From positions 62,001-126,000 of the forward strand of contig JAPZLL010000012.1 of assembly GCA_036250225.1 (NCBI GenBank): a DNA stretch of 64,000 nt, in the 5' to 3' direction. Shown here piece after piece: positions 12,062 to 23,199 of the stretch. The stretch comes from Cercophora sp. LCS_1. Its lineage: Eukaryota; Ascomycota; Sordariomycetes; Sordariales; Lasiosphaeriaceae. Numbering within the stretch: position 1 is the stretch's first letter; each line of letters begins with the position of its first letter. A program made the position numbers and the translations under genes. Below the pieces are notes generated by a model, which was not told the origin of the DNA, ran no database searches, and was given only the letters and a program-made list of their open reading frames with translations.

Positions 12062-12869
12062 TTAGAACTTGCTGAACTTCTTCACCGCCTTGCCAGTCCG
12101 CGGCAGAACGCGAAGAACGTTGAACCGGACCTGTAAAAGTTGTCAGCTTCTCGCTGTTCCCATCGGCCCTCCCCCCACGAAGGGCTATGCGATTGCAATA
12201 AGGGGCTCCTACCGTCTTGCTCAGGGGCCGGCACTGGCCAACGGTAACCTGGTCACCCTCCTCGACACGGAAAGCGGGGGAAACGTGGGCAGCAAGGTTC
12301 TTGTGGCGCTTCTCGTAACGTGAGTACTTGGGAATGAAGTGGAGGTATTCGCGGCGGATGATGATGGTTCTGTGCATCTTGGTGGAGACGACGGTGCCGG
12401 TCAAGATACGGCCACGGATCGAGACCTGGCCGGTGAAAGGGCACTTCTTGTCTGCACGAAACCACGGTTAACCTATGTACCCAAATTCCTTCCACAAATG
12501 TGCAGCATTTGTAGGAATCGCTCGTCTAGTCGACTCTTGCCCTCGTGCGGTGGGCTCGGGGAAAGGATTCGTTGAAAACGCAATTCGACTTCACGTACCG
12601 ATGTACTGGCCCTCGATCGCGGTCTTGGGCGTGCGGAAGCCCAGACCAACATCCTTATACCATCTGCGACCACCCTTGCCCGGTCGGGAGGACTTGACCT
12701 TGGTCTTGCTGCTGAGGAAAACTGGTGATGGTCAGCATGCCGTGTTGGCCCGCAAAGCACTACACTGCAAACGATGCAGCAGCTCCGGAAATTTGGCGAG
12801 ATGCAACTACTCACTGTGAGGCTGCTTCTGGAAAGCGCGCTCGCTCTGCACGGTCAATTCGGTAGCCAT
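12062..12869 (-). CDS. rps11: 40S ribosomal protein S11 (uS17)
   Basis: Four exons on the minus strand, 12869-12815, 12721-12599, 12451-12213 and 12130-12062, give 161 residues, the normal eukaryotic length. The protein runs MATELTVQSERAFQKQPHIF, then GLGFRTPKTAIEGQYIDKKCPFTG, SIRGRILTGTVVSTKMHRTI and IRREYLHFIPKYSRYEKRHKN. It ends VGQCRPLSKTVRFNVLRVLPRTGKAVKKFSKF when read across exons. uS17 binds 18S rRNA in the small subunit. High intron density in a short gene is typical of fungal ribosomal protein genes. It is divergent from spc7, with about 425 bp between the start codons. Confidence 0.97.
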
Positions 12870-13293
12870 CTTGTCGGTCGTTGGTTGCCGGAAGATGTGC
12901 TTGGTCGAGCGTGGTGTGGTGTCGAAGGTCGAATTTCGCGATCGGAATTTTGCTAGTTGGGGACGGATTTTCTGGGGCTGAAATCAAAAAGTGTGGAAGC
13001 AAGCGAAAGCCACACTTGAAATGTCCAAGCGCCAAATTGGGGTCCATGGGTCGGCCATCGTGGCGAGACACACCAGCCACAGTTCCTAGGCTGGAAGAGG
13101 CTAAGCGCCCATTATTTACACTCTATCGCGCTACCATCCAATCGTGACCGCCGATTGAGTAAACATCTGCCCCTCGGTCCACGAGGGGAATGACCCCTGT
13201 CTAGCTTTTTCTCGTGTCGCGTCTCACACATGGTGAACACGTCCCCGCGTCTCTAAGTGACAGCAATCTAGTACACAGGTCGGCCTTGGGAAG
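12870..13293. promoter_or_regulatory. Bidirectional promoter region between rps11 and spc7
   Basis: About 424 bp separate the two divergent start codons, so both promoters must lie here. No consensus element was identified with confidence. Confidence 0.5.
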
Positions 13294-16200
13294 ATGTCGT
13301 CGCAAGGTGATTCCACGCTGCCTGCGACGCGTAGGTCGCGTAAATCTATCAGTGGGCGCTTACCCTCAGGAAAGAGTGGCGAGAAGGAAAATGCAACCGT
13401 CGACATAGGCAGCACCATGTCGGCTGGTCGCAAGAAATCCAGGAGCAAGAGCATGGGGCCTGGAGGGCTCGACATTCTGAAGTCTGGGGCCGGAAACCGA
13501 AGAGTGGTATGCCAGTTCATTGCAACCCTTCATGTATCCCAGTGCTGACCCGCCAGTCCCTCGCTGTTCCCTCGAGGCCGCCGCCACGTTCAATTCTCAA
13601 GCCCACGATCCCCCTTCTGCCCGAAATTCCACCCCATAAGCCAAAGAGCGCGGCATCCGCCGATGCGTCCCTCCGTGACAACAGTGACCACAGCGGAACG
13701 AAGGTCGCGTTACGCACTGAAGAGGAACAACAAGCCGCAGCGCGGGAGCGGGAAGAACGAGAGCGCGCACAACTCGAAAAGGAGATCCATGACCGCCGAG
13801 AAGCCCGAAGAAAGTCACTGGCGAACCGACGGGTTTCCTTCGCGGCTGAAGCTACTCTTCACACCTTCCACGAGGTCGAATATGTACCAGACAACGCACG
13901 CCGAACATCATCAGCGCCACGACCACAGGAGCATCATGAATCGGACCCATCCGAACCCCCATCGACGCCACCAGAGCGAGCCGAAGAGCCCAATGCTGAG
14001 TCTCCGGCCAACCAAAGAGATCTACACCAGAGGAAACACCGTCGTAGTTCTGGGGCTGCTTCCTTGCACTACGATGACGACACGATCACGTCGACAGTGT
14101 ACGACTCTGACCTCGAGCATGCCGACGGTGTGACCGAGATCCACGGGGAGGAGATGACAGACTCGAGCGACTCGGACTCGGACGATGGTACCATGATGAC
14201 GGTTGAAGCCGAGGAGATGACTTCGGCGTCTGTGGCCTCCTTGCATTCTACTTTCGGTGCCGATACTACCGGGGATTTGGACGAAAACCTTCGGCTTGCA
14301 ACTCAAAGGGCAACTACTCAGCGACTTGACGAGGAAGAGGAGGTGATCGCCGGTTTCGCCGGTTGGGGAAGAAAGAACATTTCCAAGGAGACTCGAGAAG
14401 TGGTCGCCTCAATTGGCCATGGCGAAGATCAGGACCAGGGCTCGGACGAAGAAATGACAATGGAGATGGATATGGACATGACTAACGCTATGGGAGGTAT
14501 CCTAAAACCTAAAGTCACGTCACCGGAAAGGCAAGATGAAGACGACGATATGGATATGTCCATGGATGTGACCAGGGCCCTGGGGGGGATTCTTTCACAA
14601 GCAAAGCCTCCAACACGGCGAAAGTCAACGAAGCCAGCGTATCAGCTAACATCCGCGGATATCACGCCGGCAGACGACCAAACAATGGAGTTCACAACGG
14701 CGGTCGGAGGCATCAAGCACAGCAGAATCTCTGATGTCAGCCACCTAACCGTAGACAGCAATGAAGATATGTCAATGGAACTAACGATGGCCGTTGGAAA
14801 TGTCCTCGCAAGCACCATGGTCAAGAGCGGGGTTGCGGATAGCCGGCAGAGAACAGTTGCCGCCGAGGACGACGATGCCACCGCGATGGACATGACGGTT
14901 GCTGTGGGAAGGATTCTGCCAGAGGAGGGTATGGATGATGATGAGACCATGGGGATGGACATGACCTTAGCAGTTGGCGGGATCATCAAATCTGCGTTGG
15001 CTCCTGAAGCGCGATCCGCAGCCAAGAAGATCATGGAGCAAGAGGCAGATGAGCCTGACCCGTCGATCACAGCATCAGTCGAGACTTTACCTTCTCGTGC
15101 TAGGCTTGAGGCTCCGGTTTTGGACGAGAATCCAAGCCCCGAGAACGCCAGCAAGGGTAGAGGATTGCGGAGGAGTCCGTCCCGCATCGCTTCGCCGTTT
15201 GGCAAGGCAACACAGCCTTCATTGGCCCCAGTTAGGAAGGTAGCCAGCCCGACAAGGAAGCTGGCGAGCCCAGCAAGAAGGTCGGCGAGTCCAGCGCGAC
15301 AATCGGCGAGTCCAGTGAGGAGGAGCCCAACCCCGGAGCTAATTCTAGCAACCATCGCACAAACTCCCCCGCAGGCCAAAACACCACCAGCGATGATAGG
15401 CAGCCGATCCAGCTCTCCAGTGCGCTCCGCATCCCCAGTCAAAAACACACCGGGTTCTCCCTCGAAGATAACGAGACTCTTTCACCAAGACCCAAATACT
15501 GGCGCAAGCACTCCGCGAGTAGTCCTGACGCCGCAAGGCCGTCGGCTTTCAGGCGTTGGGGCAGATCGGCCTGGCTTGGGTTCGCCCAAGGTTGCCCAGA
15601 TTTTTGACCGCAGAGAATCCATCGGCAATGTGGCATCTAGTTTTCTTCCTGGTCAGACAGCGAAAGTTCGCCGAGGTGTGGCATTTGCGGATCCACGGGC
15701 CATGGAAGCTGAAATTGATAAGGAGCGCCAAGACGAGGAGGAAAAGGAGAACAGCCGTCGCATTCTGCAGCGCGAAGCTGACGCTCTGCAGGAGGGTGTT
15801 GAAAATACACTCAGTCTGAAGGAGATGATTCAAAGTCTGAGTCCCAAGAAGCATCCGCTCCGTGGTCGGAAGAGCTTGGCTGTCGGGAGCGCAAGGGGTC
15901 TTTTGGGGAAAAGACCGGCTGAACTGGACGACGAGGAGGCCGACGACACGGATGGCGTAAAGCGGCTTAAGGGCCACCAAGGCAGTCCTGTCAAGAATAT
16001 CAGGCTCCAGTCACCCCCGTCAAAGGCAGAAACAACCACTGGCCGGAAGACACGCACCAGTCTTCGGAGCGCCGATAATACGGTCACCGACACCGTTACC
16101 CCTACCACGGCCCTTTCGACCGAGAACGCAACCACACCCAGAGGACAGGGTCGTTTTACGCATATTAGTGACGACCAACCGACTCAAACAATGGATCTAG

Positions 16201-17882
16201 ACCGCACAACTGCCATGCAGGATATTGAAGTGCCGCTGGACGACGACGGGGAGCGGATCCACCTTCAAGACTTTCTCAATATGACCAGCATCCGGTTCAT
16301 GGAGCTGACAACAACAAAACGAAGACATACAGTCGTCCCAAGCGCTCCACGAGACAGTTTAGCACCCGATGGCAACGACGATATCTCGCTTCAGAAGTGC
16401 GTTGTTGCAGGTGCATGCACCGTGCCCATGTTGGAGCTGTACCAGCACGTAAGTTAAACCACTGTGAGTCGAGACGGGAGAGGGGAGGCTAATATGCTGC
16501 AGTCATGCCGTGAGCTGAAGAAGTATATCTCCGAAGGCAGGCGCATCGTGCGTGAGATTGAGACCGAAACATTTGTAGAAAACCCGCCCTTGTTCCGAGA
16601 GTACATTTCTGCATCGCCCGAGTTCAAGACCTTGATGGACAACCAATTCAAAAATGTCAAGAGCCACGCCAGGCTTCTCAGCAAGGCTATGTGGTACGAA
16701 TGGCGCATGAAGCTGCAAGACGGCCTCAAAGAGGGGCTCGTTCATATCGCGGAAGGCATGGATCAGGATGACAAGATTCTCCAGCAGCAGCAAGAGCTCC
16801 TGGCGTCGGTCCTTCCCGACTTGACCAAGCGCGTAGGAGAGCTGGAACAAGAGCACGAAGACCTTGAGGCTGTTGTCCGGGAACTCTCCGAATGCGACCC
16901 CGCAGAGCTTCAAAAAGCTCGTGCCGAGTTGGTTTCGATGGAAACCGCAATCTCAGAGAAGACCAAGAGGATTGCAGAGCTCCGCTCTCAGTTGGAGGAC
17001 TCGGAGAATAGCATCGACGCCCTGAGCAAGCGCAAGCAACAGTGTCTCGACGAGATCAAGGAGGCCGACAAGGTTCGGGAGGAGTGTCGCGGATGGAGCT
17101 CTACGGAAATCAGTGCGATCAAGGGTAAGTGCCAACTGAACATCATACGTGCCTTCCACGAAGGATTTGCTAATTCTCGGGCAGCCCGAACTGAGGCATT
17201 GGAGAAACAACATGGCTGGGCTATCACTGGGATCTCCGCCACGACCATCTCCATGAGTTACAGGCGTGAAATCGAGCTGGTCTTTGACATCGCCGCATTT
17301 CAACAGAAATCCAGCCGTAAGTCACAGCCGAACTCGCGCACCGACGTGTGGTACATTGCGGCAACCCGCGAGCGGAACCCACTGCCTTCGACTCCCGAAA
17401 AGGAGTTTTTCCTCCAGTGTATCCGGGACCACGTACGCAGCCTACCGCAGTCAACAACTCCTGTCAGCCACATGCTTGGCCTGGTGAGCGCAGCGTGGGA
17501 CAAGGCCAACACGGTAGCCGAGCAAACGCGGTTCCTCAACTTGACTTTTCCGACTAGCGTCGCCAGGACATCCGATACCTCAATCACCGTCAAGTCATCC
17601 TTGCTGCTAGCACCTCTTCGGTCATGCGTAGAGGTGTCGTTGAGCTTGCAGTGCACACCTGGAGACACGATGGAAGTCACAGTCTCGCCCGCGGCCACGG
17701 TTGTTTACGGCGAGCAGTTCAATGTCAGCAAAATGACAGCGTTTTTGTCAAGCAAACTTGGCCAACAGGTTGTCAGCAGCACCGGGGAGCAAAGCAAGAT
17801 GACAGCGTGGGGCGATGCAATTCTGGAGCTGCACCGCAAATTGTTGGCGAGAGGGCAAAAGGCCGTAGCTCAGAAGGCATAA
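13294..17882 (+). CDS. spc7: Kinetochore scaffold Spc7/KNL1
   Basis: Four exons, 13294-13506, 13557-16448, 16503-17124 and 17185-17882, give 1474 residues. The N-terminus has both PP1-docking motifs of this family: SILK at residues 83-86 and RVSF at 163-166. Residues of about 375-545 hold six MELT-like motifs: MDMTNAMGGIL, MDVTRALGGIL, MEFTTAVGGI, MELTMAVGNVL, MDMTVAVGRIL and MDMTLAVGGII. The middle is basic and Ser/Pro-rich, with SPARR/SPVRR repeats. The C-terminal Spc7 domain starts near LQDFLNMTSIRFMELTTTKR, continues through a long coiled coil (ELEQEHEDLEAVVREL) and ends in the RWD-like region. KNL1 proteins recruit Bub1-Bub3 through phosphorylated MELTs and bind the Mis12 and Ndc80 complexes. 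The third intron (17125-17184) is 60 nt with no stop in frame, so a retained form would still be open. Confidence 0.95.
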
Positions 17883-18201
17883 TGGAAAATACGGCAACGG
17901 GGTTTTGCATAGATTAGGATAAGTGGGATGGAAAGGATTCGGTGCATGGCTAGGTTGGAGAGCCTGTGATACCCATGATGGTCATGATAATTTCAGCGTT
18001 GATTCTGACTTACGATACTTACTTACGGTACATTACGATATAATTGCAAGGTTGATGGAAACGACATCGCTCGGTCTCTTTCGAACGTGATTTGGCATCT
18101 AAGTCATGAAACCTTGAAGACCCAAGGGGAGGGAGGAGCCGACGGGTCTAAAGATCGACATTCCATCCCTTGAGATTCCTTCTGGCAATCCAACAACGTT
18201 T

Positions 18202-18241
18202 GGGACCCAGCGAGGCCCAGCGGGACCCAGCTGGAGCCCAA
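18202..18241. repeat. About four direct copies of a 10-bp GGGACCCAGC-type unit
   Basis: Reading across, the units are GGGACCCAGC, GAGGCCCAGC, GGGACCCAGC and TGGAGCCCAA. They are perfect or near-perfect decamers in an otherwise unremarkable intergenic stretch. Confidence 0.6.
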
Positions 18242-19612
18242 CTACCAGCCCTATTTTTTTTTACAGAGATCCCCATCTTACAAAATTCGAAAGGGCGCTA
18301 CTGTGAGGATGTTACCGTGAGAGAAGGAGCTCATAGATAGACCTGTTTCCCGGCACAAGAATGTTTCAGAGCGTTGACCTGTAACGCCCCGCGCTGAAAA
18401 TATCACTCCATTCCCATTGAAAAATACACCCATTGACGGAAACCCTTGGAATTATGCTAGCAAATACAGCGTGCGCTTTCGATCGTTGTAGGGTCGAAAG
18501 TCGGGTTCTTTCTTCGGAAGCAGTTGCCCGGGTGCCCTGCTGGGTACCACCAAAGTGGATCCTGCGGCGGGCTGAAATGCGGAGGCGGGGCGACAGGAGC
18601 TTATTTCGACCGCTGCGTCGGTTGCTGCGCCAAGACCAATGTCAACAAAGCCCCCTTTTCATCCCAGCAAGAACGGAAAGAGCGCGGTTTTGGCCACAAA
18701 CAAGTTTGCGGCGCGCAAGCTTTCGGCACATGGGTTTTGTTTTGTCTAGGGCGGCTGCGTACCTGTAGACACAGGGTAATGTGGATGCAGGAAACCGGGC
18801 GGGAGAAAGGCCATGGCAACGCAGTATTTTGTTCCGTTGGGCTCGGGTTGGATTTTTGAGAAACGGATAAGAGCGACGTAGCAATATTTTTATGGCGGTT
18901 TTACTAAAAGCCGTGGCGTATTCTATGTATAGATTGATGGACTGGCAGAGGAATCTTTTGCTTGCGCACCCCACATTATATGCTGAGTGTTGCCAGTTTT
19001 GTAGCCATGTGTCAAGCAGCAGGCAAACATCTTGAGTCAGTTGTGTTCATTGCTCTACAGGACAATATCAATAGAGTGCGTTTCCCACTGTTGTGTGAAA
19101 CCTGGTTGGGCTGCCCTGGTGATCTTTCTAAGTTTTGACGGATGACGAGGGTGGAGAGAGGAGAATGGTATCCACGGTTGTTTACGCTTGACTTCGGGGT
19201 AGAATGGCACATTCAACCCAGGGAGAATTTCTTTAACGTTTTTAAAATAAAACATATTGGTATATATATACTCATGCTCAATGGAGGATAAATGTAAACA
19301 TGTGTCAGAAAGATTATTTCTGCTTGGACGACTCGAGAAAGACCACATCCGGGCCGCATTACAGCCCAAAGATCCTAGATGGGCTCGTTCTCAAGCCGGA
19401 AGAGGGCATGTACCAGGCCGTCTAGCCGGCAATGACGTCCAACGCGCACACCATGTGGTTGGGACCGGTCTGGGAGGAGTGGATGCCTGACAAGAGAGGC
19501 ACCAAGGAAAATTCCCACCACAACAGTAACTATGGGACGGAAAAGCAGTGATGATCATAGGGCACGGCGGGCAAAGTGGGTCCACGCTGCGCTGCGCGCC
19601 GACGCCGACGAG

Positions 19613-19672
19613 GTTAAATATATTTTCTACACCCCGCCTTCTCTCCTCTCTTCTCTTTTTTTCTTCAGTTCG
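19613..19672 (+). promoter_or_regulatory. Putative core promoter of the orphan repeat locus
   Basis: A TATA-like AT stretch (TTAAATATATTTT, about 19613-19625) is followed by a strongly pyrimidine-rich run ending near 19670. This is the common fungal arrangement ahead of a transcription start. It lies about 150-200 bp before the ATG at 19821. Confidence 0.4.
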
Positions 19673-19820
19673 CTAGAGACTTTCCGCAACACCAAACATC
19701 TTGACTAGTATCAGCATCCGCTTTTGCGCCCCAAGACCGTTTACGACAAAAGAACGTTTACTTGCGACAATTTAATTGTCACCCTCCTTCTCCCGACTTC
19801 CTTTGTCGATTGTTGCGACG

Positions 19821-20644
19821 ATGTCTGCGACTATGTTCGCCGCGATCTTCTTTGCCTGCTTGGTAAGTCATCCTCCCCTACCTTCTCCCTCTATTGCCTA
19901 AATTCTCCATTATCGCCATATTTCTTCATCATGGCCTTGACCCTTTACTATCACCACGTTCCTTCATCATCACCGCCCTTCTTCACCACTGCCTTGTCCC
20001 TTCACTATCCTCTTGCCCCTTCGCGATCACCCTGTTCCTGTACCATCGCCGGCTTTCCCCACGGTGGCCATCCTCCTTTACCATTCCCTTGCCCTCTCTA
20101 TACCCTCACCCTTGGTCTGTTTCAACTTGCCTGCCTTCTGGCTCCTACCCTTCGTTCTATCCCATGCTTTCTTTCCCTTCGTCGTCCTTCAGGGCTATCG
20201 CCTTTCTATTTCACCATCCGCTGCTTATTTTGCTCTCATTTTACAAAGTACACCATATCGCTCTCTTTTCCTCGCGTTTCGTTCCAGCCCTCGTCTTCTT
20301 CATTTACATTCAGCTAACATATATCACAGGCCACCTTCATGGTCCACCAGTACCTTCTTGAGTACGGTGATCCTGAAGTTGCGTTCACCCAGATGAAGCA
20401 TGATCTTCTCGGGTTGTCCGATTCGGCTTCGGTCGACATTCTGGCACCCGTTTTTAATATCCCGGGTTTTGTGTACCACCTCATCCTCGACCTCTACACA
20501 ACCCCGGTGACCAAGGTTGACCACTGTCTCTTCGGAGTGCTTACCAGTCATGCAGTCGTTCTTTTGGACGCACTCATGCACATTGGTTTGTACCACCTTC
20601 TCTTCGGCTTCCCAGCGGTGAACCCCTCTGGCTTCTCGCACTAG
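19821..20644 (+). CDS. Orphan membrane protein, upstream part of a locus interrupted by an in-frame TAG
   Basis: Exon 1 is 19821-19862 and exon 2 is 20330-20644, joined across a 467-bp GTAAGT...TCACAG intron, giving 118 residues ending at TAG (20642-20644). The start MSATMFAAIFFACLATFMV is a hydrophobic anchor or signal segment. Further hydrophobic stretches occur at NIPGFVYHLILDLY and FGVLTSHAVVLLDALMHIGLYHLLFGF. I recognise no family. The frame continues without a shift past the TAG into the ATG at 20660 and the large orphan frame beyond, so this is probably the N-terminal half of one gene. The break may be a nonsense mutation, readthrough, an unrecognised intron or a sequence error. A 118-residue protein that genuinely stops here is also possible. 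Confidence 0.5.
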
Positions 20645-20659
20645 TTACGCGGTGGCTCG

Positions 20660-23199
20660 ATGTGTGTGATCCGCTCCGTTGAGTTCATGGTGGTCGGGGT
20701 CAAGCTTATCCTTCTGGCTGTCTTCACCATCGGTTATCAGCATTGGCTTGTCTTTTGGCAGTCACGCGCCCGAACTGTCGACAACCAGCCGCCCACTCGC
20801 AAGTTTCCCGACGACAACACCGACGCCGACCAGCAGCCCGCAAGGGTTGTTCGCGACCGCGCCGAGGCGCTCCGGGCTATTCTAAACCTGGACGCTCGTA
20901 TCAAGGATATTTGCAACCACGCCGAACGCCTGCACCGGTCCCTCTGGGGTGAATATGTTCCCACGGACTTTCGCCCTCGCGCCTACGAGTCACCCGTCCT
21001 CGTGGACAACTCGGACCTCGAGCATGTCATCACAAAGCTTGCACGGTTTTTGAACGATATCGTCAAGCGAGTGCTCTTGCTGGAGGAGCGCAAAAGACTG
21101 GTCAGGAAACGCGACAACTGGAACGATGGCTACCACAGAGAGATCGCTTATATTTGGGACGGTCGGATCTGTGGCGTCGTACACCAGGAGGTCCGTTTCA
21201 AGGACGGTGAGCCAACCGGCGCTGAACTATTGCGACTCCGGGCCGAACGGACTCGGCCTGCAAAAGCCACCGAAAGATCTAGGACCCCGAACTTCGGTTC
21301 GCCTATGGCTCTTGACGTGATTTCTGCTGAGCAGAAAGCGCAGATGCAGGCTGCAGCCAGGGAGCGGGAGGAGCAATGGGGTCGATATCGTCACTCCATC
21401 AGTAAGTCATCCCCCTGGTGTATGATTACAATCTTTGGCATGTTTAACTAACCTCTTCACTAGCCTTTTGTGCTATGTGGTTAGATGCGCTTCAGGCGGG
21501 TCGCCAACATATGCAAGAGCGAAAGATGCTGGAGGAGCGCTATCATCGCAGCGCCGCTTGGCTGGAAGCGTTGAGGGGGCAACAAGGAGACCTCGCGCTT
21601 GGGGAAGAGATTGCGGAAGTGGTGATGGAGGACGCCCCCGCATTACGTACGGAGGAACCGGACCCGACACGTCGAATCGCGCCGCCGGGAGAGGCGCCGA
21701 TGGGCGTGAATGAAGGGAACGTGAACGTACGAGGTGACGTAGCCACGGGGACTAGGGCTGACGGGCCCGGGTCGTCCGTGGAAGCCACCGACGGCTCGGC
21801 ATCCGGAACGACATGTCCGAACCGTCCTGGCAGCGACGTAGGCACTCACGAAGTTGTTTCTGACGAGAACGGCCTCTCTGTGGAGTTGCAAGCCGCTGCC
21901 GAGGATGGCTACGATGTGTCAATGATGGATGCCGACGGCGGCGTAGCCACGGGGGCCAGGGCTGACGGGCTCGGGTCATCCGTGGAAGCCGCCAACAATT
22001 CGGCACCCGGAACGACATCTTTGAGCGGAACTGGCGATGACGTAGGCACTTCCGAAGTTGTTTCTGACGGGAAAAACCTCTCTGTGGAGTCGCAAGCCAT
22101 TGCCAGGAAAGTCGAGGTGTTGATGGTGGATGCCGAGGGCGACGTAGCCATGGGGGTCGAGACCGACGGGCCTGGGCCATCCATGGAAGCCGCCAGTGAT
22201 CCGGCACCCAAAATGACAGATTTGGACGAAACCGGCAACGACGGAGGCACTTCCGATGTTAGCTCTGACGGGAGCAACCCCTCCGAGAAGTTGCAAGCCG
22301 TTGTCGAGGAAGCCAATGAGTTGATGGCCGGTGCCGGTAACGGTGCCGAGGAGGGACGAACCCACCCCACCGACCAGCAACACCAGAGTTGCACCCCCAG
22401 CCCGACTTTTGATGCGTCTGAGACTCCTGAGGAGAGCAGCGCTATGAATGAAGGGCCGGATAACGATGTCGACGATGACAACGATGTCGAGGGTGATAGC
22501 GATGGCGAGGATGATATCGATGGCGAGGATCGATCTCTTTGGGGCGACCCAAATTCGCCAGGTGCGTTTGAGGCTCCTGCGGAGAGCAGCGCTATGGTTG
22601 AGGACCAGGTTGATTACGGTTCAGAGGCTGAAGTGCTCTCCAATGCTGAGGAGAGCGGGGATGCTGATGACGGATCGAGTTCCAAGAAAGAGAAGCCCGA
22701 GTCTGACGACCATCCGACAGGAGTTGCGGGAAACCATGACTCCAGTGACGACGACGACGACGACAAGGGCGATCATCCCGATGCTGGATCAGGAGCGGTA
22801 CTGGCAACAGTTTCAACAACCACGGAGCCGACGACGAGTCCCCGAAGCGACCAAACTTCCCAGGAGCAATCCCGGGAGGCGTCGGCCGCTGACGGCGGCT
22901 ACGATCAGGGCGATTATCCCGCCGATTTTGGATCTCAAGCGACACCGACAACTGCTTCAATCACAACGGAGCCGACGATGAATTCTCGAGGTGACCGAAC
23001 CTTCCAGGAGGAACCCGGAGAGGCATCGGGAACCGACGACAGAGCTTCTGAAAAGGCACGTAGGAAGCAGGCGAAACTTGAGAAAGATTGCGATGACTAT
23101 TGGAATCGGCAACTCCAGATTCGGAATAATCGTGGAAAGAAGCCGGCGCCCCCTGGGAGAGTCATCAAGGCGCCAGTCAGTCGCCTCAAGGCTGGATAG
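20660..23199 (+). CDS. Orphan acidic repeat protein with N-terminal membrane segment
   Basis: Two exons, 20660-21401 and 21464-23199 (GTAAGT...CACTAG), give 825 residues from the ATG at 20660. Residues 10-28 (MVVGVKLILLAVFTIGYQHWLVFW) are a likely membrane segment. Residues 60-240 look helical (RDRAEALRAILNLDARIKDICNHAERLHR; LLLEERKRLVRKRDN). From about residue 340 there are three tandem units of 67-68 residues (about 21733-22340), with cores of the form DVATG-ADGPGSSVEA...EVVSDG-LSVE-QA. A second degenerate repeat pair (22745-23035) has TTEPT-SPR-D-TSQEQ...EAS cores. The C-terminus is a short basic coil (KARRKQAKLEKDCDDYWNRQ). The body is very acidic, with Asp/Glu/Ser runs. I recognise no family. 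It is in frame with the upstream open frame ending at 20644. Confidence 0.6.
21733..22340 (+). repeat. Three tandem coding repeats of about 201-204 bp
   Basis: The units begin near 21733, 21937 and 22138. Each starts with a GGCGACGTAGCCACGGGG-like block and contains GACGGGCC(T/C)GGG-TC and GAAGTTGTTTCTGACG segments. The period is divisible by three, so the reading frame is kept. Confidence 0.75.

Larger units (their letters stand above)
17883..19820. other. Long intergenic region between spc7 and the orphan repeat locus
   Basis: About 1.9 kb. No gene has clear support. A short cysteine-rich open frame lies near 18524-18640, and 10-bp direct repeats occupy 18202-18241. The right end carries a TATA-like and CT-rich core promoter, listed separately. 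Confidence 0.5.

Noticed and set aside
19894..20396. Overlapping open frames in three phases across 19.7-20.4 kb
   Set aside because: They are produced by the purine-poor composition of the first intron of the orphan gene, which lacks stop codons by bias.
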